64,000 bases of DNA from Sycobia sp. Sy_11 (Eukaryota; Arthropoda; Insecta; Hymenoptera; Epichrysomallidae). Positions within the stretch are counted from its first letter, which is position 1. The number at the start of each line of letters is the position of its first letter. The notes beneath the pieces are model-generated. The model saw only the letters and a list, made by a program, of their open reading frames with translations. It was not told the DNA's origin and did not search any database. The stretch is taken from the NCBI GenBank assembly GCA_018907035.1, contig JACCIC010000003.1:471501-535500 (forward strand). Reading direction: 5' to 3'. Positions 25,230 to 37,106 of the stretch are shown in pieces. Position numbers and translations under genes: made by a program.

Positions 25230-27350
25230 AAAAGAAAATAGGAGATCAGGTTGAACGGGCTACATATGGTAGAAAAAAACGATACATATGGAGGATTTAG
25301 TGTAATACAAGAATGGTGAGAAAGGAGAATTTACGTTTGTGCCTATCGCATAGCATAGCCAATTCTATAATTGATTAGGCAATAACAAATGAAGGAACCT
25401 GGAAAAAATTTAACAATTTTAAAGTGGAAGAAAGGTTTAAATTAAATCACCTTCCAATCCCTATCGTGTTGAAAACAGTGGGCGTAAGGAAGGAGACGTG
25501 TAAAATAAATGAAAATGAAAATGTGCGAAAGAAAGAAATTGAAATTTGAAAGAATGAAAAAGGGACAGATAAAATAGATGTAAGGTGAATAATTCTAAAA
25601 GAGCCTATAAAAAATTAATTGAAAGGAACTAAAATAAAAAAAATGGAAACTAAGCATCAAAAGATTTTAGGATGAAAGAATTTTCGAGAGCCAAGTGAAG
25701 AGTTAGTGAAAGGTATACAAAATGGAAAGAAGATTAGATGAAAGCTGCAAAACAAGTATACCTTATGTAAGGAGAAAAAATGAAAAAGGAAAGTGGGATA
25801 CCGTAAAACTTAAAGAAATAAAAACTGACATTAATTGTCGGCAATATTTTAAGAAAGGCCGAAAAAATAAGAATTTGGAGAAATTTGAGCCGAAGATTGG
25901 GAAAAGGCATCTGAGAACTCTACTTGAACGATCAGGGGAATAGAATCAGAGAAGTATCAGAGTGGTCGCGGTAGAAAAAGAAGATTCAGAAAGATTAGTT
26001 ATAGAAGAAATTTCAGGACCCTGAAAAAGCATGAAAAAATACCACTATAATTGGATATTATAGCGAACGAAGTTTCGATATGCAGGAGAAAAGGCCTAAA
26101 GCATAAATTAATAAGAATTTTAGGGAATATCTGGGATATAGAGAAAATAGAGAATTAGAAGTTAGTGGTAATTCTACCACTGTAAAAGAAAGGAGATACA
26201 GAAGGTGTGAAGAACTTCAGACATCTCTACTTTCAACAAGATACAATATATATACAAAAGTACTTAAAAGAAGGTTGTAAAAAGAAGGAAGTGACAATCT
26301 TCGGAGAAGGGTAAGCGGGTTTTCATAGGGAGGGTCAATGATAGACAAAAATTATATTCTAGATCATGTAATAGGAATAGCGAAAATAAAGGAAAAGAAG
26401 ATCTATGCAGTCTTTCTAGATCTCAAGATAGCCTTTGACACAAAAGAGAAAAGTTATGGATCATTTTGATAGAAATAAATAATTAAATATAAGCAAAATA
26501 TAAACCTGTCTATGAGATGGAAAAAAATAATAAGAGTTAGTTACTAAACTTCAACGTACTTAATATGCAACGTATTCACAAGTATCGCCTGAATGAACTA
26601 CAGAAGAAAGGAAGATACGTGCATATACCAATAATGTCTTGGAAAAAGAAACTGTAAAAATGACTTTAAAAGAAGCAAAATTTTATTTGAATATTTAGTT
26701 AGGAATTTCTGCAACATGGACCAGAAATTAGAGGATTAGAGGAAGTAAAAGAATTTCGAAAAATAAAAATAGATTAGTATACCTGGGTGAATGTGAAATA
26801 TATTTATTTATTTGTATATATTTATTCAACAACTTGGTATACAGTCTACAAGCAAACAGGAAATAAAAAATTAAAATGAAAAAATAAATGTAAAAAATAA
26901 ATAGTAAATATTAACAGATATATTTGATAAAAATACCGATTAAAAGCAGAGAAAGCTTTATTAGGCAGTGTTGAAAGAATAACGAAAAGAGGAAGGAATT
27001 TTAGAGATAATAAGTTTGAAGATAAAGTTTTTGCATCGTTCAGTACTAAGTCAAGTAGAAGTATATATTACATAAAAAAAGAAATAAAAATTGATGCAAA
27101 GAAATAAAAAAACAGGGTGCAAAATAGAGAACTGCGGATATATAATAATAAAATAGTAAATAAAATATTAAAATTACAGTAAAGATAAGATACGGAATTG
27201 TAGTAGAGGCGCATAAATACTGGTTAACGTAAGAAAAAATTGTACGCATCATGTAGTAATATCTATAATGTGATAATACAACGACAATCTCAGCGGTATC
27301 GCTAAGCATAGAAAGTATTATGTCCAACAAAGATACGCAAAATTTCAAAG
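25230..27350 (+). mobile_element. LINE D, heavily decayed non-LTR retrotransposon
   Basis: Reading left to right through many stops and shifts, fragments follow LINE order. A NHLPIPIVL segment (25430-25470) resembles the C-terminal end of an APE-type endonuclease. A reverse transcriptase finger segment lies near 26170-26290. IYAVFLDLKIAFDT (26402-26441) resembles the first catalytic-Asp motif of LINE reverse transcriptases. A KALLGSVERITKRGRNF segment near 26950-27000 fits the thumb or connection region. The FADD box is not readable. The frame at 25722-25943 is the longest intact stretch. Clade is not assigned. A minus-strand frame at 27046-27354 is judged a shadow. Confidence 0.7.
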
Positions 27351-28702
27351 GCATTCAGAACTATAGTTTTGATTAAATAGCTATTAGTACTTGGTATTTT
27401 TTAACACGATAGAAAAACAGCAATATTATTCCGTATCCTGATTCTTATTTATAGATAGCAAAAGGTATGAAGAAATGAAATGAAGGTTAACTACTGTCTT
27501 TGGAACTCTTTAGCAACTATGACAATCAGAAGACCCATAGCCCTCACATCGTGTTTTTGCAAGCTATATAAAACACTAATAAAAATAGGTTACAATAGTG
27601 TTGTGAGCATAAAAATCTATTATCAGAAAATCTAACAGGGTTTTCGAAAAGGCAGGTCTACGCGATAGATAATTTATTACAGTGGACACTATATACAAGA
27701 AGTATTCATAAAAAATAAGCATATACTACGGGCATTTTTAGATGTTTGAAGTGCTTTCGATAATGTAAATTGCGTTATTTTGATAGATAAACTTGCCAAA
27801 ATAGGATGTTCTGAAAACATAATAAACTTTATTAAAATTTTTACCCACAAACGAAGGTTGTTTACGGAAGATAGTATAGAATATTATAAAATCTCAGGCA
27901 AAGGTGTACCACAGGGGGAATTCTCAGTCCTTTGCTATATACTATTTATGTAAGAGATATTTTACAAGGAGTTCCAAAAAGTAGCTCAATATTACAATTT
28001 ACAGATGATATAGCAATGTATTCTAGACTATCACCAATTAAAAGAAGTCCAAATATAATAGAAAAAACTGTGAGCATTAATAAACAAAATCTATCTAACT
28101 TAGGACTCAATCTAACTCCGCAAAAGACAGTACTAATGCATTTTAATAATAAAAACATAAAACCAGGCAGCACATCTATTGACAGAGTAATCATCATAAA
28201 ATAAAATCAATTGATTTGATAAAGTTGTCAGGGGTTTCGATTTCAGATTATCTTTCGTACACTATAGAAATAATCTCAAAAAAGATATGCATCGATAAAC
28301 ATTATAATATATCTAAGCGGTACATGGTGGGAATCAAACTTCAATACACTTCTACTTTTGTAGAAAAGTTATGTAAGACCTATATTAAAATATACTAGTT
28401 TTATATACTTTCCTACTCAGAAAACAAATTAAAATGATCGAAAAAATACAGCACACAGCCTTGAGAACAACACTAGGCTACAGTAAAAGAACTCTGACTA
28501 ATGTCATACTATAGCCGAGTCAAAATTATCTTTAATAAGAGATCGTTGTAAATTTCTCTGCGAGTGTTTTATAACAAAACTTATTGATACTAGACCAATA
28601 CTACGCAATATAATTCAAAATTATTATAAAACAATTAAAAATAAAAAAAATCGAAAAAACAATCTTTACGATTACGATTATTCTGTAACTAATACCTGTA
28701 TA

Positions 28703-29988
28703 TACAAGGTATGGCTATTAAATAACGAGACTGATACTGTAAAAAAATTTATTTTGATTTTATACATAATTACTTATTATCACCTTCAATATACACCCCT
28801 TCTCTATCCCTCAACGCTCCATGCGAATTTTCCATTGTTGGAAACAATGCTGAAAGTCATCTTCTGTCAACTCTTTCAGGACTCTTGCCGCTTTTTCTTG
28901 AACAGCTTCTACGGATTTAAATCTCGTACCTTTCGATGCAGATTTCACCTTAGGGAAAAGATAAAAGTCACATGGTGCTAGGTCTGGCGAGTAAGGTGGA
29001 TGTTCTAACACTGGGATGCTGTACTTGGTCAGGAACCGCTTCACAGATAACACGGAATGAGCTGGCGCATTGTCTTGGTGCAAAATCCATGATTTGTCCT
29101 TCCACATTTCGGGTCTTTTTTTCTTACTCTTTCACGTAGTTTATTAAGTACCTCAAGATAGTAATGTTGATTAATTGTTCGACCTTCAGGAACCCAGTGA
29201 AGGTACACAATCCCATGAATATCGAAAAAAAATCATCATTGCTTTCAATTTTGATTTGCTCATTCTTGCTTTTTTGGCTCTCGGTGAAGTTGGGGTCTTC
29301 CAATGCATGGATTGGCGCTTCGTTTCCGGATCATAAGTAAAAAAACCACGATTCATCACATGTTATTACTCTTTCCAATAAATTTGGGTCATTATCAAAG
29401 GCATTCAAAGTGTCAGTATAAATATTTTTCGAGCTGCTTGTTGTTCAAGCGTGAGAATTTTTGGTACCATTTTTGCACACACTTTTTTCATGTTCAAATT
29501 GTCACGTAAAATTTGCCGTACACATTCTTTATCAATGCCTACAGATTCAGCAACTGCACGTATAATTAATCGACGGTCAGACCGAATCAAATTAGCAACG
29601 TTTTCGACATTGTCATCTGTTTTTGATGTTGAAGGACGATCTGGCCGCGAATCATCTTCAACGTCTTGTCGACCATCTTGAAAACGCTTAAACCATTAAA
29701 AAACACAACTCCGCGATAAACATTCACTTCCATACACTTCTTTTAGTAAATTATTTATTATAACAATTTGTTGCTCTATTATTACGCTAACCATTTTTCC
29801 GGCAAAACAAAATAACAACAGTAACGTAAATGAAGGTTATGACACAACGATGTTGTTTACAGAAACGAGACGAACTGCATTCTGAAGAGGAAGTCTCAAA
29901 CTAATCAGCTGTTGGTCAATGTTGGTTGGCGCATGCGCACTCGTTCCACTGCAGCGTCAGTCCCGTTATTTAATAGCCATACCTCGTA
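28703..29988 (-). mobile_element. Mariner transposon II, inserted in LINE A
   Basis: Both ends carry ACRAGGTATGGCTATTAAAT followed by AACGRGACTGA in inverted orientation, with TA at 28703-28704 and 29987-29988. The length of 1286 bp is normal for a mariner. The transposase runs on the minus strand. Insertion is between the reverse transcriptase and RNase H regions of LINE A, so it is younger than that element. Confidence 0.95.
28811..29794 (-). pseudogene. Mariner transposase pseudogene (element II)
   Basis: It starts at the ATG at 29794 (MVSVIIEQQ...). The DNA-binding region lies in the 29405-29590 frame (RSDRRLIIRAVAESVGIDKE, KKVCAKMVPKILT). All three catalytic Asp residues can be read: CDESWFF near 29365, HQDNAPAH near 29060 and YSPDLAPCDFY near 28965. 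The second and third are 34 residues apart (D34D). The C-terminal frame 28811-29107 is intact and ends FQQWKIRMER. Several frameshifts, one in an A-run just before 29107, break the protein into pieces, so it is inactive despite intact active-site codons. Confidence 0.93.
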
Positions 29989-31019
29989 TGTTAATATAGA
30001 ATTCAAAAAAAGTTTTTCAATTAAAAAATCCAACAACGAAAATAAATGAATTCCTTGAAAAAAATAATACCTCTGGCAACAGGATGTTAGTAAATCCAAA
30101 ATTTCGAAATCAGTTGGAATTGCCTGCGACTCAACCAAATTGGAAATAAATATCCAAAAAAGCACAAATAAAAAAGCATCCATTATTACTGCAGAATGTT
30201 ATACAATCTTGGCACAGTAGATACATACAATTCTTGAAAATCCTCAAAAAAATTTTCTAATTTTCTCTGATTCACTGAGTGTTCTTCTTAAGCTCAGCTA
30301 AACTAACTTCAAAATTACAATAAATCCAGATATACTAGAAATAAAGAAAAAGAATACTCAATCGTTAGGTCACAATCCAAATAATTTTATAAAATTTGTT
30401 TGGGTCTCATCTCACTCTGATATAGAGGGAAAAGATAAAGCTGATGAATTATCAAGACTTGCAATCAGGGCAGAAATATCAAATATTGTACTACCTTTCA
30501 ATCAGCTCTATGCATAATATAAGAAACGTTCGATAAACGATACAAATGCGAGCATTAAAAAAGAACCTGCATTCAAAGGTACATTATATTTCAAACTGTA
30601 TTATAACGAAGCCAAAATACCTTGCTTCACGCACTCCAATTTGAACCTCCGAGAGACATTGTATCTATAAATCGTTGTAGAGCAAACTATTACAACTTTT
30701 TGGCATCCTTAGCAAGAATAGGGATTACTGAAAATGCTCAGTGCCTTTGTAATTCCTTTGAACAGGACTTAAATCATATACTATAACCATCTCGACCATT
30801 TGACGCCCAAAGATTAAAACTGGTAAAAAAATTAACTCAAATCAATGTAGAGCTCCCACTAAATGTTGAAACGCTTCTCGCAGAGCCAAATAGTGCAGCC
30901 TACAAGTATATATGTATATTCTTTAAAAAATTTAATTTTTATATATAAGATGAATATAAATGTAGTGCGAACTTGATGACATATATATATATATTTATAT
31001 AATTGTCCGAATTTATAGA

Positions 31020-34000
31020 ATTTATATAATTGTATTTTCAAATGTACACTCATTATAATTACAATGTAATTCTTATGTTTACAGCATCGAAAAAATTTTA
31101 TTACGAGGTTACAGCTTTCTTGAGTGCTCAGTATATCTCTAATATTTTTTTTATTAAGTTTAAACATTCTTCTTTCGCTCTTGTATATTGGACAGTCTAG
31201 TAGCATGTGCTAAACAATCATTGGTATTTTGCACCTTGGACACTTTTTTCTGTGTTCTTTATTGATTAAGAATTGATCTGTGAGTGCGGTATGTTCTATC
31301 CGAAGTCTCGTTATTCGAATCTGATTTTTTCTTTTGTACTGTGTAGCAGGATTATCTTCGTATATGTCTTTTCGTATATTATATAAAAATGTTTGGTTAT
31401 TGTACTTCCGTTGTTTGTCCCATGCTTCCTTGAATCTTTTATTGACTTTTTTTTAAACCATGATGAAATAGCGTGTTAATTAGCATTAGGAAATCGGAGT
31501 TTACATGCTAGTTTTGCTAATCCTGGACTTTATCCCTGTTCGCACTTGTGGGTGGAATACTACAAAATAATAACGTTGCATCTGTACTATTTATTAGGTT
31601 TGTTATACTATTGAATAATATATCCTGTTTAGAATCTATTCCGCTCTTGGGTGTGAAAAATTCAAAGAAAATTATACTCTTCTTGTGTGTAATTTGGACG
31701 TATTTAATAGCTGATATAATTGCAATTGCTTGGAATGTTGAATTACTTATCCAGTTGAGAATGTTACATAATATTGATTCTCTATCAGGTAACAGTACAG
31801 TAAGTCCTGAAGATTTTATTTCTTTGCATATAGCACTATATATATGTTCATATTGTGAATAGTTTTTTTTAGCATCTGTATCGGAGTATAGTATTTGTGA
31901 ATCTATCAGCGTATTATGTATATTGTTATCCCATGGAGGAGTAGTTTGAATTTCATATTTATGTATATTATTGATTGTTACATGTTTTTGTTGTACGTAT
32001 CGTTTTACTCTAATATGTAGAGCAGTTTTGTGGGTATTTTTTGATTGCTTAGATGCTGCAGCATCGGTCTGTAGAAGTATTTTATAAACAGGATTGTTCG
32101 GGAATCATTGGATTTTCGCCAAATAATTTATTGCTAGTTGTTCTCAACGGAGCTTCAGAGACATGATTCCACATTCCACCAATAAACTACTTACCGGACT
32201 AGTTGTGTAGGCGTGCGTTGCGATTCTGAGACTTTAATTAAGAATAGGTTCTAATTGCTTTAGGGTATTTGTACTTGCCGATCGGTATGCTGTGCTTCCA
32301 TAATCTAATTTTGTTTGTATTATTGCTTTGTATGTGTTTATTATTATTTTTTGGCCTGTTCCCCAACCTTTTGAAGAGAGAGTTTTCAAAATATTAAGTC
32401 TTCTCGTACATTGATTTTTCAGATTTCTGATGTGTGTGGTAGTTTAGTCTATTATCAAATAGTAAGCCTAAAATTTTTGTCTGGTTTGTGTTGCTGATCC
32501 TTTTATTTCTTAAATACAATGCTATTTTTTCTTTTTGTTTTCTGTTACTAAAGACGATTGTTTGTATTTTAATAGTCGAAAATTTACATCCGTTTTTTCA
32601 GCATATTCCTGTAGTTTGTTTAATGTATCTTGTATTATTTTTTGGCTATTTTTCAAATGTCTTTCTTTCAGAAACAGTTATGTCGTCTGCAAACTGAGTC
32701 TACTTAACCACTGCATTTATGTGATTTTGAATATTATTTATGCTGAGTAAGAATAACGTTACAATTATTACGGATCCTTGTGGAATGCCGTTAATAATGT
32801 TTTTTAAATTGAATATGGTATTATTTATTTTCACTTGGATAGATTGGTTGTGTTGAAAATTTTAAAAGAAAGAAATATATATTACCTTTAATATTATGTT
32901 TTATTAAAATATGTAGAATGCTTTCCTTCCATATTAGCTCATAGGCTATTTTAAAGTCCAGACAAACAGTTAATAAATGATGTGAATTTGATAATGCATT
33001 GAGAATACTGTTTTCAAGGGTAATTAAACAATCCATTGTTGACCGATTATTTCTGAAACCATGTTGATATGTGTTAATGATATTATATTTTTCTAAGAAC
33101 TATTTTAACCTTTTATTAATTATTTTTTCCAGAATTTTGCAGATGCAACTGGTTAAAGCTATTGGTCGATAGTTTTCTTTTTTTGTTTTATCTTTAAATT
33201 CCAAGGCTAATTTTAGTTCATTTATACTGTTGCATTTATTTATAAGGTTGTTGTTATCTATTATTATGTCAGCTATATTGGCTTGAAGTTCCTTTTTTGT
33301 TTACATTTTCCATTTTAAAGTTGCAGGTTCAAATTAGAGTCTCTTGAGTTTTCTGAAAATGTTTCTGCTAGCATGTTAGCTATTTCTTAACTGTTAATTA
33401 TTTTACCTTGATTTTCTAAGATTGGAATTTCTTTCCATATTTCTTTGATCGGAGTTTTATCATTTATCGTTTCTAGATATTTTTGCTAGGCCTGTTTTAT
33501 ATTTTGTTTTACAGTAAATTTTGCTACTGCCTTTAATTTTGTAAATTCGATTTTGTTTTTTTCTGTATTATTCTTTTTGTAAACTTGAAATGCTTTTTTG
33601 TATTGCTTGATTGCCTTTTCGTATGCATCATTCCACCAAGGTGTATGATATCGTTATTTCACCGCTGTTGTCTTTGGGATAGATTTATTTGCGATATCAA
33701 TAATGATATTCAAAAATTTCAAAGTTAGTTCATTGATATCTGTAATTCCGAGTATTGATATATATAATAAGTTTATTGATTCCTTCGTCGTAATTTCTTG
33801 GAATTTTTTCCAATTTGCTTTTGCGTATTTGCATCTGCTGAATTTAAGTTCGTTGAGTTTTCGTGTATGTTCGTGTATGTGTATGATTGATATAATAATA
33901 GGAAAATGATCGCTACCATAGAGGTTGTCTAGGATTTCCCACTCTAAATAGTGAGAAATAGAGCTGTTGCATAATGGAAGATCTATAGCACTTGTTTTCC

Positions 34001-34545
34001 GGTACTTACATTAAAATATGTTGATAGATTTAGGTATAAAATAACTATTTTATAATATTCGTTTAAAATTTTTTCTATACACCTACCTCTATGGTCTGTT
34101 TTATAGAATCCTCATAGTGTACTGTTGCTATTAAAGTCAACTGTTATTATGCATGGTTCTGGTAGTTGATTGCTAAGGACTTGTAATTTTGTTGTGTTTA
34201 TTTTGGGCCTATTGCTAAGGTAAATATTGCATATGTTTATATTTTTATCTCCGATAATTATTTTTACTGCGACGGCTTCTATTGGCGTATTTAAATTAAT
34301 TTCTTCACTGTACATATTATTTTTAACGATTATGACGACCCCAGCGCTCGTTGCTTGGCAATCATCTCGATTTTTATTATATCAGGAAAAAATTTTTACT
34401 TTGATTTGTTGTTTTCCACTTAAATTAGTTAAAATTATTATTATTCCATACAAATTATTTCAACATTGTTTTTCGTTATCAGTTCTTGCATTATTTCATA
34501 CTGTTCATTAATACTGTTTATATTCCATTGCATTATTTTGGACAT
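31020..34545 (-). pseudogene. LINE B ORF2 (endonuclease, RT, RNase H) pseudogene
   Basis: The ATG at 34545 opens MSKIMQWNINSI, the start of an APE-type endonuclease. The endonuclease continues with IEAVAVKIIIGDKNINICNI (34200-34280) and VDFNSNSTLWG...DHRGRC (34080-34150). Reverse transcriptase follows with ENYRPIALTSCICKI (33130-33175), HGFRNNRST (33035-33065), VCLDFKIAYE (32930-32960) carrying the first catalytic Asp, GIPQGS (32775-32795) and QFADDITV (32670-32695). Downstream are an RNase H-like ISAIKYVQ segment near 31700 and CPRCKIPMIV-stop-HMLLDCPIY, a Cys/His zinc motif near 31190-31250. The protein is in many pieces through stops and frameshifts. Confidence 0.85.
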
Positions 34546-34563
34546 ATTATTAAGCTGTTTGAT

Positions 34564-35909
34564 TTATTCTTCAGAATCTGAATTAAGCGATTTGTTTATA
34601 GGTGTGGATTCTATATTAGGTTTATTAATGCTATTTAATAGTCTGGTGCAGCGATTCTTAATCACAGTGTTACAATCATTAGGCTAGACATCCTCATTAA
34701 TAAATTTTTTTAACGCATCTATATATCGGTATATTGTAAGATGATATTTATGGGGTTTTTGACCTTTTGAGCATTAGTAAGTTTTTAAATGGTGAATAAT
34801 CAAGTAATACATTTCCGTTATTTAAATAATTTTTTATAGAGTATAATGTTTTATCTAGATCGCCCTTTTTTATGTGTCCTTTTTTTGTTTGTTTAGGTTC
34901 ATTCTTTTTACTACAAGTTTTATCTACTATTGTACTATTTTTTCTAGCAAGATTAGTGTAATTGTCTAAGTTTTTGTCGTTTGTTGTTTCGTCAATAATA
35001 GTTCCAGTATCTGTTTCTAAATTTAGATAAATTTGTGAAGGATTGGAGCTGATCAGAGAGTGGGATCGTTTTTTATAATTAGAAGCCTGTACTTCACCGG
35101 GCTCCTGTATGTTCTTTAAAATTGTAGTATTTGTTGGAGAATTTATTTTCTTTGCTGGTGTGAATAAACTCTGTGTGTTGTGGTTTCATTCAATGTTTCG
35201 ACTATTGGTATTATATTGTTCATATTGGTTACTGTGTTTATGGTCGGTTCTGAGAATTTACAGTTTTGGCTAGATGCTCCTCGAGCTTACATAGAAAGCA
35301 TTTAAGTAGATCGCTGCTCAAGTAAATATAAGAATTAAGATTTTCATGATTTATTATAAAAATTTCCGGTATTTTTTGGACATTATTAGGCTGAATATAT
35401 ACTTGTCTTCTAAAGCTCATTACATGATTATAGCCATCCTTAGATATAGCTACTTTTAATATAGTGACCGGTGATCCCCGTTTAACGTGTAATTCTGATA
35501 AAATATTTTCTATTATGCAATTTGGTATGCTAAGTGGCATATTCGAAAATATTACGCGCTTTAGTTTCGAGACTAGGGATATAATAAAAATTATTAATTC
35601 GTTAATCTGTATACTTTTATATGAATCTGGAAGTTTTTCTACTATATCCTTACTTGATAGGTACAGGCAGATGCGATTGTTGTATATTCTTGATACGGCT
35701 ACTATGTCCTTTGGTTGCACTAAATTTGCGATTGCACATGTGTAGTCCATAAGATTTAAGCCTTCAACACAGTCCATTATTAGGCCTTGCTCTCTTTTTG
35801 ATATGAGTTCTTTTTGGGTGATATATGAATAACTAGGATCTGTCGTATTTTTGGCAAAGAATGTTGGTATTTCTTTACCGGTTGTTGGGTTGATAGATTA
35901 TAAAGCCAT
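34564..35909 (-). pseudogene. LINE B ORF1 (gag-like RNA-binding protein) pseudogene
   Basis: ORF1 proteins of this type coat the element RNA. The ATG at 35909 is followed by a stop at codon 4 (MAL-stop), after which the same frame is open to 35238. It shows a PTFFAKNTTDPSYS leader, a VSRIYNNRICLYLSSKDIVEKL segment that resembles the RNA-binding region of LINE ORF1 proteins, and a SFRRQVYIQP segment. CFLCKLEEHLAKT follows, a CCHC zinc knuckle with its last Cys lost. The C-terminal Lys/Asn-rich tail continues in shifted frames to a stop at 34564-34566, just before ORF2. Confidence 0.8.
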
Positions 35910-35960
35910 GGTATCCTCTATATAGAGGCACCAAGACTTCGGGGTCTAGCTCCTATATTT

Positions 35961-36167
35961 CAGTGAATTTAATAACACGTAAGCGGAGCAAATATACACA
36001 CGTTTGTTTACGTTCAGCTCTACGTGATGACTGTGAAGTTAATTTTATTATAGAAGAACAGCAAGGTATCTAGAAGAAGTGTTAATATGATTAATAACAT
36101 ATTCAACTTCATTGACAAGCCTTGATGAGTAACACTAAAAAGGTACACGTGGTTTTTTCATTACTAC
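35961..36167. other. Short gap between LINE B and mariner III
   Basis: AT-rich, no feature recognised. It may include the 5' leader of LINE B. Confidence 0.5.
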
Positions 36168-37106
36168 TACATGTGAGTGGTTCAATAAGTACCCGTGTTA
36201 GAAATGAAGACACCGTTTTTTCAAGGATTTTTTTTTAATTTTCAACATAGTCCCCTTTTAGAAAGATATACTTCTTCCAACGTTCTGGCATTTTTTAACC
36301 CCTCCAAAAAAAGATTTTTCGAACTCTCCAAAATAAGCCTCTGTCTCGGCGATAACTTCCTCGTTTGAACAAAATTTTTTTCCCGCGAGCCATTTCTTCA
36401 TGTTAGGGAATAATAAGAAGTCGTAGCAGCCATATCAGATGAATACGAAGGATATGGCAGCAATTGATAACGCAACTCATGCAGTTTGGCGGCGACAATT
36501 CCAGATAAATGTGCCGATGCGTAATCGTGATGACACAACACCTTTTTTTCATCAAATGTGGCCATGTCTCCTTCAATTTTTTGTCGAAGCGGTCCAATAA
36601 CTCGCTGTAGTATTGTCCAGTGATTGTTCTTCCTTTTTCTAAAAAGTCAATCAGGATGATGCGATGCCCTTCGCATCCCAAAAAATCGTCGCCATGACCT
36701 TTCCGACCGACGAAACCGTCTTCTTCTCCATCTTTGGAGCAAATTCACCACGAGAAATCTATTGTTTTGATTGTTGCTTAGTTTCTGGTGTGTAATGATG
36801 AATCCAGGTTTCATCAACGGTGACAACTCGATGCAAAAAGTTCTTCGGATCTTGCTTAAATTGTTCCAAATACTACTTTGAAGTTAACAGCCGCTTTCGC
36901 TTGTTGTCTACCATGAGCAATCGCGGTATCCATCGGGTCGACAATTTTTTCATAGCCAACTTATCATGTAAAATATTTGTTTAGTAATATTTGAATTTTG
37001 TTTTGGCGTCGTTTGATAGATAGCAGCACAAGATAATAACACCAGCTTACCTAAGGAACGTTTTCTGTCTTCAAACACGGGTACTTATTGAACCGCCCTC
37101 GTCGTA
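36168..37106 (-). mobile_element. Mariner transposon III, internally deleted
   Basis: Inverted ends share GGTTCAATAAGTACCCGTGTT (left at about 36179, right at about 37075-37095, inverted), with TA at 36168-36169 and 37105-37106. The element is only 939 bp because most of the N-terminal coding region is missing. Its terminal sequence differs from mariners I and II, so it belongs to another lineage. Confidence 0.9.
36230..37000 (-). pseudogene. Mariner transposase pseudogene (element III)
   Basis: The retained part covers the linker and catalytic region: STRWIPRLLMVDNK, VVTVDETWIHHY with the first catalytic Asp (36790-36830), GKVMATIFWDAKG (36680-36720) and DFLEKGRTITGQYYSELLDR in the 36403-36681 frame. 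In another frame CHHDYASAHLSG carries the second Asp. The position of the third Asp reads DMAATTS after a frameshift, so that residue is lost. It ends with KKWLAGKKFCSNEEVIAETE-type sequence in a third frame. It is dead by deletion, shifts and loss of the third catalytic residue. Confidence 0.9.

Larger units (their letters stand above)
27520..30948 (+). pseudogene. LINE A polymerase pseudogene (RT and RNase H)
   Basis: The encoded enzyme would copy the element RNA at the target site. Visible in order: RPIALTSCFCKLY (27530-27570), a FRKGRST motif, AFLDV-stop-SAFDNVN with the first catalytic Asp, and KGVPQG. FTDDIAMYS follows (the aspartate pair of the active site, Thr in place of the usual Ala), then NLGLNLTPQKTVLMHF and thumb sequence to 28700. 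After the mariner comes the RNase H motif SSHSDIEGKDKADELSR (30408-30458), followed by an INRCRANYYN-type segment, a CLC...H zinc motif and LLAEPNSAAYKYI at the end. Several frameshifts and stops interrupt it. The longest intact piece is 27932-28204. Confidence 0.85.
27440..30960 (+). mobile_element. LINE A, RNase H-bearing non-LTR retrotransposon, split by a mariner
   Basis: Reverse transcriptase sequence occupies 27440-28702 and resumes at 29989 with the RNase H and C-terminal parts. The gap is a complete mariner with TA at both ends (28703-29988). The 5' part (ORF1 and endonuclease) is missing. The protein is closely similar in motif order to LINE C at 53-56 kb but much more broken. The 3' end lies near 30950, where the 3' end of minus-strand LINE B begins. 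Relationship to I-like LINEs (RNase H, FADD/FTDD-type box) is an inference from domain order. Confidence 0.85.
31000..35960 (-). mobile_element. LINE B, nearly full-length non-LTR retrotransposon
   Basis: On the minus strand, ORF1 (35909 to 34564) is followed 18 bp later by ORF2 (from 34545), with endonuclease, reverse transcriptase, RNase H-like and C-terminal zinc-motif regions in the canonical order. The element is about 5 kb, the expected size of an I-like LINE. A TA-rich segment near 30980 marks the approximate 3' end, where it meets the 3' end of LINE A. The 5' edge near 35960 is approximate. Many stops and shifts show it is old. Confidence 0.88.

Noticed and set aside
27046..27354. 102-residue hydrophobic minus-strand frame resembling a membrane protein
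   Set aside because: It lies antisense to the decayed LINE D. Its Phe/Tyr/Leu composition comes from complementing A-rich sequence.
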